A DNA stretch of 28,085 nt from JBBDWK01 sp040902885 (GTDB lineage Bacteria; Acidobacteriota; Terriglobia; Bryobacterales; Bryobacteraceae), in the NCBI GenBank assembly GCA_040902885.1, contig JBBDWK010000051.1, positions 1 through 28,085 on the forward strand, read 5' to 3'. Within the stretch, counting starts at the first letter, position 1. Each line of letters opens with the position of its first letter. A program made the translations under genes and the position numbers. Below are positions 5,620-13,112 of this stretch, piece after piece. A model generated the notes under the pieces. That model worked only from the letters and a program-made list of their open reading frames with translations, was not told the origin of the DNA and ran no database searches.

Positions 5620-6894
5620 TTACGTCACGCGCGCGCGAATGTTGCCTCGAGACAGGCGAATTTGAAGCGCGGATTCCGCGGGCGCATCCGCCGGCGACTT
5701 CACGATCGTGCCGCCTTCATTCGTAACGATCGCATAACCGCGATCGAGAACCCGCAGAGGGCTGAGCTGCGAGAGCTTGCCTTGCAGCGCCCCGAGTCGC
5801 GAGCTCCGGGCGGACAGCGCCAGACGCATGGTGTGAACAGCCGTACTCCGCGCGGCTTCGAGCCTCCGCCGGTTCCGGGTTCCGAGAGCCAGCAGGCTCC
5901 GCTCCCGCAGGCGGTACTGCAATTCGTCGACGCGCTGCATACGCCTCCCGATGGCGCGGTGCAGCAATCCCTCGGCCCGTCCGATGCCCCGCTCGCGAAG
6001 CAGACGCGCCAACAGGGCCAGCCGGTAGCGCGCGTACTGCTCGATGCGGCGCTGCGACTCCGCGATGCGGTCGAGCAGCTCCTGGCGGGTCCGGACCACG
6101 AGCTCGGCGGCGGCGGATGGAGTCGGCGCGCGCAGGTCGGCGACAAAGTCGGCGATCGTGAAATCGATCTCGTGCCCCACCGCGGAGATTACGGGAACCG
6201 CGCAGGCCGCAATCGCGCGCGCGACCGCTTCGTCGTTGAAGGTCCAGAGGTCTTCGAGCGATCCGCCGCCGCGCGCCACAATCACGACTTCGGCCCACGG
6301 CTGCTCGCTGAAGTACTGGAGGCCGCGGCAGACCTCCGCCACGGATCCCTCGCCCTGGACGAGCGCCGGAAAGAGCCGGATGTGAAGGCCGGGAAACCGC
6401 CGTGAAAGTACGTGCAACATGTCCGCGATCACCGCCCCGCGCGGCGACGTCACAATCCCGATGCGTCGCGGGAAGCGCGGCAGCGGCCGCTTGCGCACGC
6501 TGTCGAAGAGGCCTTCCGAGTCTAGCTTCTTCTTGAGCTGTTCAAAGGCGAACTGGAGCGCGCCGTGGCCCTGCGGTTCCAGCATCTCCACCAGCAACTG
6601 GTACTCGCCGCGCGCGTCGTAGACGTCGATGCGGCCGCGCGCCAGCACGGCTACACCCTCCTGCGGCTTGAATTTGAAGTAGCGCAGCGAGGAGCGGAAC
6701 GCGACGCAGCGGATCTGCGACTTCGCGTCCTTCAAGGTGAAGTAACAGTGACCGCTGGCGGCGTTCTTGACCCCCGATATCTCGCCCGAGACCCAGATAT
6801 CGGCGAATTCGCGATCCAGCAGCCCGCGTATGGCGCCATTCAGGTCGGAGACTGTATAGATCAGGCGCTCGAACTGAAACGCAACCTGTTCCAT
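5620..6894 (-). CDS. xseA: Exodeoxyribonuclease VII large subunit
   Basis: 424 residues, normal for the family. The N-terminal OB-fold (about 10-110) contains WVSGEISGVKNAASGHCYFT. The catalytic domain has GIVTSPRGAVIADM, RGGGSLEDLWTFNDE, and VGHEIDFTIADF followed by DLRAPTPSAAAEL, all diagnostic of XseA. An arginine-rich coiled-coil region and a short C-terminal domain ending in RLSRGNIRARVT follow. With the small subunit XseB it degrades single-stranded DNA to oligonucleotides in repair and recombination. No xseB is seen in this window. The ATG at 6894 follows the stop codon of the upstream gene with no base between, so translation is probably coupled. Confidence 0.96.
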   Translation of the reverse strand: MEQVAFQFERLIYTVSDLNGAIRGLLDREFADIWVSGEISGVKNAASGHCYFTLKDAKSQIRCVAFRSSLRYFKFKPQEGVAVLARGRIDVYDARGEYQLLVEMLEPQGHGALQFAFEQLKKKLDSEGLFDSVRKRPLPRFPRRIGIVTSPRGAVIADMLHVLSRRFPGLHIRLFPALVQGEGSVAEVCRGLQYFSEQPWAEVVIVARGGGSLEDLWTFNDEAVARAIAACAVPVISAVGHEIDFTIADFVADLRAPTPSAAAELVVRTRQELLDRIAESQRRIEQYARYRLALLARLLRERGIGRAEGLLHRAIGRRMQRVDELQYRLRERSLLALGTRNRRRLEAARSTAVHTMRLALSARSSRLGALQGKLSQLSPLRVLDRGYAIVTNEGGTIVKSPADAPAESALQIRLSRGNIRARVT

Positions 6895-8178
6895 CTAGCG
6901 GGCGGCGACTGCCTCGCCGCGCAGCGCGAGCCGCTCGGGGAGGTTGCCATCGGCGTCGAAGTCCATCTCCCATGGCCCGCCGACAATCTCCAGAATCGGA
7001 TTGGCTTCAATCCGCGGCCGCAGGTTTTCGCTCAATGCAATGAGGCTGAGCTCCATGGAATTGCGAATCCAGCCGAGGGTGACTTCGGCGGGGTCGAGTT
7101 TTCCCACTGTCGGAAGCATGCACTCCAGGCACTCCCGGTCGGTGGGGAAGTGGACGGGCGTCCGGATGGCCGCCGGCGTGGACGCCGTGAGCGAGTTGAT
7201 CCGCGTAGGGACCCAATCCATCTTGTCCAGCAGGCGATCCGAAACCACATCCGCCATGCCCAGCCCGACGCCGTTGCCGTAGCTCACGCTGCTGATGTCG
7301 CGCACGAAGATCCGCTCGAAGCGCGGCCCTTCCCACGGATTGTACTGGCCATGTACGCCCCGGTTGACCACCTTGGTATCCATGCCCGCGCCGCTGATGT
7401 TCTTGCCGATCTCGTCGAGAACGAGAATGTCCAGGTCCATGGGGATGCGGCCCATCCACGACTTCACGAGCGCCAGAAGTTCTTCCTCGCGCCGCTCCAT
7501 CCGCTCGACGGGAACCGCGCTCACCTGTCCCGTGTTGTGGTGAGCGTCTTCGAGAATCGCCAGTCCGCCCAGAATCTTCCCCGACGCCAGCACCTGGCGG
7601 CCGATGGCGCGAATCACCGCTTCCAAACCCATCCGGTATGCATAGGTATGGTAGCGCTGGGCGCCGGCGAACTTGCCGAGACCGATGGCCATCATCTTGA
7701 ACAGGCCGCTTTCGATCTTGCCGGCGAAATCCGTATGCCATTTCACGCGCCCGATCAGCATCACGCCATCGCTCTCGAAGGCGTTGCGGTCCATGAACGT
7801 CTCGATGCCCTCGGGAGTATGGCCCACGGAGACGACATCGAGCGAGCTGACCACCGGGCAGCCCATGGTCTCTTCGATGATGCCGTAGTGCGCGAGCACG
7901 TCGGCCTGGCCCTCGGCCGTGGCGGCCCCATGGCTTCCCATGGCCGGAAACAGAATCGGGCGCATCCCGGCAGCCTTCCAGTAATCCACGGCGGACCGGA
8001 CGATGGTCGCGATATTGGCGATACCCCGGCTCCCGACGCCGATTGCGACACGCGACCCCGGCGCCAGTTTGGAAGCGAAGCCGGCGGCGCGCAGCTCGCG
8101 GCCAACCTCGGCGGGAATGTCCTGCAAGCCTCGGACGGGAAAGTTCTGGCGGACCATGAGCAGGCGGGGAAAGCGCAT
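6895..8178 (-). CDS. LarA-like (DUF2088/lactate racemase superfamily) protein
   Basis: 427 residues starting MRFPRLLMVRQNF. A first domain holds a VAIGVGSRGIANI strand-loop and FPAMGSHGAATAEGQ, which resembles the 'G.H...T..E' signature of nickel-pincer lactate racemase. VKWHTDFAGKIESGLFKMM then has a His and Lys placed like the cofactor-binding residues of LarA. The larB, larC and larE cofactor genes are absent from the window, so activity on lactate is doubtful; the family contains many members acting on unknown 2-hydroxyacids. A longer reading from 8274 would overlap the divergent gene and is rejected. A perfect TATAAT lies six bases before the ATG. The stop abuts the xseA start. Confidence 0.72.
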   Translation of the reverse strand: MRFPRLLMVRQNFPVRGLQDIPAEVGRELRAAGFASKLAPGSRVAIGVGSRGIANIATIVRSAVDYWKAAGMRPILFPAMGSHGAATAEGQADVLAHYGIIEETMGCPVVSSLDVVSVGHTPEGIETFMDRNAFESDGVMLIGRVKWHTDFAGKIESGLFKMMAIGLGKFAGAQRYHTYAYRMGLEAVIRAIGRQVLASGKILGGLAILEDAHHNTGQVSAVPVERMERREEELLALVKSWMGRIPMDLDILVLDEIGKNISGAGMDTKVVNRGVHGQYNPWEGPRFERIFVRDISSVSYGNGVGLGMADVVSDRLLDKMDWVPTRINSLTASTPAAIRTPVHFPTDRECLECMLPTVGKLDPAEVTLGWIRNSMELSLIALSENLRPRIEANPILEIVGGPWEMDFDADGNLPERLALRGEAVAAR

Positions 8179-8184
8179 GCCGGA

Positions 8185-8190
8185 ATTATA
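8185..8190 (-). promoter_or_regulatory. -10 box before the LarA-like gene
   Basis: TATAAT on the minus strand ends six bases before the ATG at 8178, which would place transcription start on or next to the start codon (a leaderless message). No good -35 box is seen. TTCCGGAA, a palindrome at 8203-8210, lies just upstream. Confidence 0.4.
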
Positions 8191-8219
8191 TCCTGAATCA
8201 GTTTCCGGAATGGTACGCT

Positions 8220-8234
8220 GTGGACTAGAACAGG
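8220..8234 (+). promoter_or_regulatory. Putative -10 element shared with the 23.7 kb gene
   Basis: GTGGACTAGAACAGG, with TAGAAC as a possible -10 box, lies 25 bases before the ATG at 8260. The same string with two C/T changes occurs at 23702-23716 before another secreted-protein gene. No clear -35 box is visible. Confidence 0.3.
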
Positions 8235-8259
8235 CTGTATCGGCCGCGGGAGTTTCCTG

Positions 8260-11200
8260 ATGGCGAAAGTACAAATGCAGACTCTTCGTGCCAAAAAACT
8301 AATGCCATTCATTCTCGTTGCGGGCTGGGCGCTGGGGTTTGGCGCGTTTGCGCAACAGTCTGCCTCTTCCGGCCGCATTGATTTCAGCCGCGACATCCGC
8401 CCGATTCTTGCGGACAAGTGCTTTGTCTGTCACGGGCCCGATGCCGCGAACAACAAAAGTAAACTGCGTTTCGACACCGAAGCCCACGCGCTGGCCGATC
8501 TGGGCAAAGGGCGGCGCGCCATTGTCCGCGGTCATCCGAAGCAGAGCGATCTTGTGCGGCGCATCACTGCCGAAAATGAATCCATACGCATGCCGCCGGC
8601 TTATTCCGGACGCAAGCTGACGAAACAGGAAATTCAGCGGCTGACCGAGTGGATTGCACAGGGCGCGCCGTGGCAACAGCATTGGGCATTCATTGCGCCG
8701 GCACGGCCGCCGGTGCCGGAGGTAAGCGCCAGCACTTGGCCTCGCAATGCCATTGATTCCTTCGTGCTGGCCAAGCTCGAGAAGGAAGGCTTGCGGCCGT
8801 CGGCGGAAGCGGACCGGGCGGCCTTGATCCGCCGGGTTTCGTTCGATCTCACGGGGCTGCCACCCACGCCGCAAGAGATTGACGATTTTCTCAACGACCG
8901 ATCGGCGAAAGCCTACGAAAAGGTGGTGGATCGCCTGCTCGCCTCACCGCGCTATGGCGAGCGGATGGCGGCCCGCTGGCTTGATGCGGCGCGTTATGCC
9001 GACACGAACGGGTATCAGCTTGATGGGGAGCGCGAAATGTGGCGCTGGCGCGATTGGATGATCGAAGCCTATAACCGCAATCTGCCGTTCGATCAATTCG
9101 TCGTCGAACAGCTTGCCGGCGATCTGCTGCCCAACCCAACATTTGAACAACGCATTGCGACGGCATTCAATCGCAACCATCGCGGCAACTCCGAAGACGG
9201 CCTTGTGCCGGAAGAGTATGCCGTCGAGTACGTCGTCGACCGTGTCGACACGGTTTCCACGGTGTTCCTGGGGCTGACCATGGGCTGCGCGCGCTGCCAC
9301 AATCACAAGTACGATCCTTTCACACAGAAGGAGTACTACCAGCTCTACGCCTACTTCAACAGCATTCCCGAAGACGGGCGGTTCAGCAACTTCGGCAACG
9401 CGGCTCCCTGGATGCCTGCGCCCACACGGCAGCAGCAGCAACAGCTCCAGCGGATTGAAACTGAAATCGCTCTGGCCCAAAAACAGCTCGGCGCCTCGCT
9501 GCAACAAGCGGCGCTGGCGCAGCGGCGCTGGGAGAAATCGCTCGCGGCTTCTCCCAACCGGCACTGGTTTCCCGCCGGCGAGTTGGTGCTGCGTCACCCC
9601 CTCGACGAAGGCGCCGCTCTGGTCATTAGCTCCGCTCTGGTTGCTCAAGAAGCAAGCAGGCCAGCTCCGCCGGAAGACCAATCGGACGACGAGGCCAGGG
9701 GGCCTGAGAAGGTGGAGGTTGGCTTTAAGGGCGGCCCACCGCGATACGCCGCCTCGCCTCTGGGCAAGGCCGCAGCGTTCGATGGCCAGCTCTGGTTTGA
9801 CGCGGGCAAAGCGGCCAACTTCGATTACCGCGACCGCGTGCACGACTTCAAAGACCGGTTTACTATTTCAGCTTGGTTCCACCCCGAATCTGAAAACAGC
9901 GGCGCCATTGTCACACGCATGAGCGATGACGTGACCGAGCAACAGAACAACCTGCCCAAAGGACGCGGCTATGGCATTTTTTTCGTCAATGGAAAAGTGC
10001 ACTTCAACTTGGTAGGCGTATGGGCGGATGATTCATTTCGTGTCGAGACGGAGAATAAACCGCCGATCGGGCAGTGGCATCATGTGCTGGCTGTGTTCGA
10101 CAGCCTGCAACCTTACGAGAAGGTCAGGATTTACCTCAACGGGCAGAAGCAAACGCTCATCGTCAACAATGGCCGGCTGTTTCGTCAGTTCTCCAACGGC
10201 GCCGCACATCTGCGGATCGGGGGCGGCGCCGGTCCGGCGTGGCGCTTCAAGGGGTTGATAGACGAAGTTCGGATCTATAAGGCTCTGCCTGGCGCTGAGC
10301 AGATTGCGATCCTGGCTTGCCCCGATTCCCTTTCCCGAATCGCCACGATCCCGTCACAGATGCGGACCGAGGGGCAGCGGCTGAAAATCCGGAATGCGTT
10401 TCTCGAGGCAGCAGCACCGGCCACAGCGCAGCGGGCGTGGACGACACTGCGCGAGCTCGAACGGCAGAGGGCCGTTCTCGAAGCTGCCTTGCCCACTCTG
10501 ATGGTGATGCAGGAACTGCCACAGCCGCGGCCGGCATACGTGCTCAAGCGCGGCGCTTATGACGCTCGTGGTGAGAGAGTCGACCGCGGCGTTCCAGCCG
10601 TGTTGCCGGCCATGGCGAAAGCTTGGCCGAACAACCGGCTGGGATTCGCCCGCTGGGTCGTCAGCCCCGAAAACCCGCTCACTTCGCGCGTAACGGTCAA
10701 CCGATTCTGGCAGATGTTCTTTGGTAGCGGCCTGGTGAAGACCGCGGAGGATTTCGGCGCCCAGGGCGAACTGCCTTCGCATCCTGAGTTGCTCGACTGG
10801 CTGGCAGTCGAGCTTCGGCAAAACGGTTGGAATGTTAAAGCCTTGCTCAAGACAGCGGTCTTGAGTGCGACTTATCGTCAAAGTTCAAAGCTCACCCCGC
10901 AGCTGCTGCAGCGCGATCCTGAGAACCGGTTGCTGGCGCGGGGCCCGCGTCTGCGCTTGCCTGCCGAAATGATTCGCGATCAAGCCTTGTTTGTTTCCGG
11001 CCTTCTGGTTGAGGAGCTTGGCGGCCCGTCCGTGAGGCCTTATCAGCCCGAGGGTCTGTACAAAGACATGGTTTTCTCGAACATGACTAAATACGCTCAG
11101 GAGAAAAGCGAAGGCTTGTGGCGGCGCAGTCTCTACACCTTCTGGAAGCGAACCGTGATGCCGCCCGCCATGCAGGTCTTCGACGCCTCCTCGCGCGAAT

Positions 11201-11577
11201 ACTGCACCGTGCGCGAGATGCGCACCAACACGCCGCTGCAGGCTTTGAACCTGATGAACGACACGACTTACGTTGAAGCGGCCAGGCTGATGGCCCAACG
11301 CATGTTGAGCGAGGGTGGAACGAAGCCCGAAGACCGGCTCGCCCTAGGCCTTCGTTTGGCCGCCGGGCGCCGGCCCGATGACAGCGAAAAGCGCCTTCTA
11401 CTGGAAAATTTGCGGACGCAGCTCGAGCATTTCCGGGGCCATCCGCAGGAAGCAGCGCAGCTGCTGGCCGTGGGCGCGAAGCCCAATGACACGAAGCCGA
11501 AGGCTGAGGAGCTGGCAGCCTATACGGTGATAGCCAGCTTGATTCTCAATCTGGACGAGGTCATAACGAAGCAATGA
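8260..11577 (+). CDS. Secreted PSCyt1-PSCyt2-LamG-PSD1 protein (DUF1549/DUF1553, cytochrome-type)
   Basis: 1105 residues. A signal peptide ends at about A31 (AFA before QQ). A planctomycete-type cytochrome c domain follows with the haem-binding motif CFVCH at 54-58. The PSCyt2/DUF1549 region (about 160-370) contains MGCARCHNHKYDPF, a second CxxCH. A LamG/concanavalin-like domain spans about 445-680 (ISAWFHPESE, IDEVRIYKALPG). The PSD1/DUF1553 domain spans about 790-1057 (NPLTSRVTVNRFWQMFFGSG, RTNTPLQALNLMND). GGGAG seven bases before the ATG supports this start. The next gene overlaps by four bases and encodes the usual DUF1501 partner. Such pairs are numerous in Planctomycetes, Verrucomicrobia and Solibacter and are thought to help break down complex polysaccharides, but their reaction is not known to me. 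It should act outside the cytoplasmic membrane. Confidence 0.92.
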   Translation: MAKVQMQTLRAKKLMPFILVAGWALGFGAFAQQSASSGRIDFSRDIRPILADKCFVCHGPDAANNKSKLRFDTEAHALADLGKGRRAIVRGHPKQSDLVRRITAENESIRMPPAYSGRKLTKQEIQRLTEWIAQGAPWQQHWAFIAPARPPVPEVSASTWPRNAIDSFVLAKLEKEGLRPSAEADRAALIRRVSFDLTGLPPTPQEIDDFLNDRSAKAYEKVVDRLLASPRYGERMAARWLDAARYADTNGYQLDGEREMWRWRDWMIEAYNRNLPFDQFVVEQLAGDLLPNPTFEQRIATAFNRNHRGNSEDGLVPEEYAVEYVVDRVDTVSTVFLGLTMGCARCHNHKYDPFTQKEYYQLYAYFNSIPEDGRFSNFGNAAPWMPAPTRQQQQQLQRIETEIALAQKQLGASLQQAALAQRRWEKSLAASPNRHWFPAGELVLRHPLDEGAALVISSALVAQEASRPAPPEDQSDDEARGPEKVEVGFKGGPPRYAASPLGKAAAFDGQLWFDAGKAANFDYRDRVHDFKDRFTISAWFHPESENSGAIVTRMSDDVTEQQNNLPKGRGYGIFFVNGKVHFNLVGVWADDSFRVETENKPPIGQWHHVLAVFDSLQPYEKVRIYLNGQKQTLIVNNGRLFRQFSNGAAHLRIGGGAGPAWRFKGLIDEVRIYKALPGAEQIAILACPDSLSRIATIPSQMRTEGQRLKIRNAFLEAAAPATAQRAWTTLRELERQRAVLEAALPTLMVMQELPQPRPAYVLKRGAYDARGERVDRGVPAVLPAMAKAWPNNRLGFARWVVSPENPLTSRVTVNRFWQMFFGSGLVKTAEDFGAQGELPSHPELLDWLAVELRQNGWNVKALLKTAVLSATYRQSSKLTPQLLQRDPENRLLARGPRLRLPAEMIRDQALFVSGLLVEELGGPSVRPYQPEGLYKDMVFSNMTKYAQEKSEGLWRRSLYTFWKRTVMPPAMQVFDASSREYCTVREMRTNTPLQALNLMNDTTYVEAARLMAQRMLSEGGTKPEDRLALGLRLAAGRRPDDSEKRLLLENLRTQLEHFRGHPQEAAQLLAVGAKPNDTKPKAEELAAYTVIASLILNLDEVITKQ

Positions 11578-13049
11578 ACAGCGAAACGATCAACCCGCTT
11601 GATGAATATCGCCTGCTGATGACACGCAGACATTTCTTCAGCCGATGCAGCTTGAGCATTGGCACAGCCGCTCTGGCTGCAATGTTGAAGGAAGGCTGGG
11701 CCGCGGCGCCGCCCGCTGACGAGAGCCCAACGGCCGGCGGCCTGCGGGACCTACCGCATTTCGCGCCGAAGGCGAAGCGTGTGATCTACCTCTTCCAATC
11801 CGGCGGACCGTCGCAGCTGGAACTCTTCGATCACAAACCGCAGCTGGAGAAATTTCGCGGCCAGGATCTGCCGGATTCCGTGCGCCGGGGACAGCGGCTG
11901 ACGGGCATGACGGCTTACCAATCGACTTTCCCGACCGCTCCTTCGATTTACAAGTTTGCTCAGCATGGGAAATCGGGCGCAACCTTGAGCGAGTTGCTGC
12001 CCTACACGGCGAAGATTGCGGACGAGCTCTGCTTCATCAAATCCATGCATACGGAACAGATCAACCACGATCCCGCCATCACCTTTTCGCTCACGGGCTT
12101 TCAACTGGCGGGACGTCCGAGTCTAGGTTCGTGGATTAGTTACGGCCTGGGCAGCGAGAACAAGGACCTGCCCGCTTTCGTTGTCATGGTTTCGCTTGGG
12201 GCCTCGAGCGACCAGCCATTGTACGACCGGTTGTGGGGCAGCGGCTTTCTCTCTTCGCGTTTTCAGGGAGTGAAGTTTCACAACGGCCAGGACCCCGTGC
12301 TTTATCTTTCGAATCCACCGGGAATCAACGCCGAGATGCGCCGCCGGTTTCTCGACGATCTGGCAAAACTGAATCAAAAGAATGCCGAAACTTTCGGCGA
12401 TCCCGAAATTCTTTCGCGCGTGTCGCAATACGAGCTGGCTTATCGCATGCAGTCGTCTGTGCCCGAACTGACGGATTTGTCGACAGAGCCGGAGACGGCT
12501 TTGGAGCGGTATGGCCCCGACGCGCGCAAGCCGGGCACGTTTGCCGCGAACTGCATTCTGGCGCGCCGCCTGGCCGAACGCGGCGTGCGCTTCATTCAGT
12601 TGTTCCATCGCGGCTGGGATCAGCACTCCAGGTGCCCCAAGCAGATCGCTAGTCAATGCCGCGACACCGACCAGCCGACAGCCGCGTTGATTCAAGACTT
12701 AAAGGAACGCGGCTTGCTGGAAGATACCCTGATCATCTGGGGCGGCGAATTCGGCCGCACCGTTTATTCGCAGGGAAAGCTCACGCCCGACGACTATGGC
12801 CGCGACCATCATCCGCGCTGCTTCACGCTGTGGTTGGCTGGTGGCGGCATTAAAGGCGGCGTAACCATCGGGGAGACGGATGATTTCAGCTATAACATTG
12901 TGCGCGATCCGGTCTCGGTCTTCGACCTCAACGCGACGATTCTGCACTGCCTCGGGATTGATCACACGCGGTTGACTTACAAGTTTCAAGGGCGTTACTT
13001 CCGGTTAACGGACGTGCATGGAGAAGTGTTGAAACGGGCATTGGCTTGA
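11574..13049 (+). CDS. DUF1501 protein (sulfatase-like fold), Tat-exported
   Basis: 491 residues. A TRRHFFSR segment (17-24) followed by a hydrophobic stretch (SLSIGTAALAAML) is a twin-arginine signal lacking a fully canonical motif. Family signatures are VIYLFQSGGPSQLELFDHKP, EQINHDPAITFSLTG, LIIWGGEFGRTVYSQ, and DHHPRCFTLWLAGGGIKGG. The fold is related to alkaline phosphatase/sulfatase enzymes, and the Asp/His-rich motifs could bind metal, but no substrate is established. It overlaps the upstream PSCyt/PSD1 gene by ATGA, which implies translational coupling and a joint exported function. Tat export suggests folding, perhaps with cofactor, before secretion. Confidence 0.92.
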   Translation: MNSETINPLDEYRLLMTRRHFFSRCSLSIGTAALAAMLKEGWAAAPPADESPTAGGLRDLPHFAPKAKRVIYLFQSGGPSQLELFDHKPQLEKFRGQDLPDSVRRGQRLTGMTAYQSTFPTAPSIYKFAQHGKSGATLSELLPYTAKIADELCFIKSMHTEQINHDPAITFSLTGFQLAGRPSLGSWISYGLGSENKDLPAFVVMVSLGASSDQPLYDRLWGSGFLSSRFQGVKFHNGQDPVLYLSNPPGINAEMRRRFLDDLAKLNQKNAETFGDPEILSRVSQYELAYRMQSSVPELTDLSTEPETALERYGPDARKPGTFAANCILARRLAERGVRFIQLFHRGWDQHSRCPKQIASQCRDTDQPTAALIQDLKERGLLEDTLIIWGGEFGRTVYSQGKLTPDDYGRDHHPRCFTLWLAGGGIKGGVTIGETDDFSYNIVRDPVSVFDLNATILHCLGIDHTRLTYKFQGRYFRLTDVHGEVLKRALA

Positions 13050-13080
13050 ATCAACGGCAGTCGGCCCCCGAAGACCTAAC

Positions 13081-13089
13081 TGCTAGAAT
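13081..13089 (+). promoter_or_regulatory. Extended -10 promoter before metH
   Basis: TGCTAGAAT is an extended -10 element (TGn plus TAGAAT), 23 bases before the metH ATG. No clear -35 box is seen. No cobalamin or SAM riboswitch fits in the 63 bases between the DUF1501 gene and metH. Confidence 0.35.
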
Positions 13090-13112
13090 TGTAGCGTCGG
13101 CTATTCCCGCTT

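Noticed and set aside
6565..8196. 543-codon plus-strand frame
   Set aside because: It is antisense to xseA and the LarA-like gene, both of which have clear family motifs; its composition is that of a shadow frame.
8179..8274. Longer start for the LarA-like gene at 8274
   Set aside because: It would overlap the divergent gene start at 8260 and adds residues unlike the family; the ATG at 8178 precedes the conserved part.
8944..9843. 299-codon minus-strand frame
   Set aside because: It lies entirely within the PSCyt/PSD1 gene and has no recognisable segments.
13050..13112. Cobalamin or SAM riboswitch before metH
   Set aside because: The gap is only 63 bases and shows none of the conserved elements.
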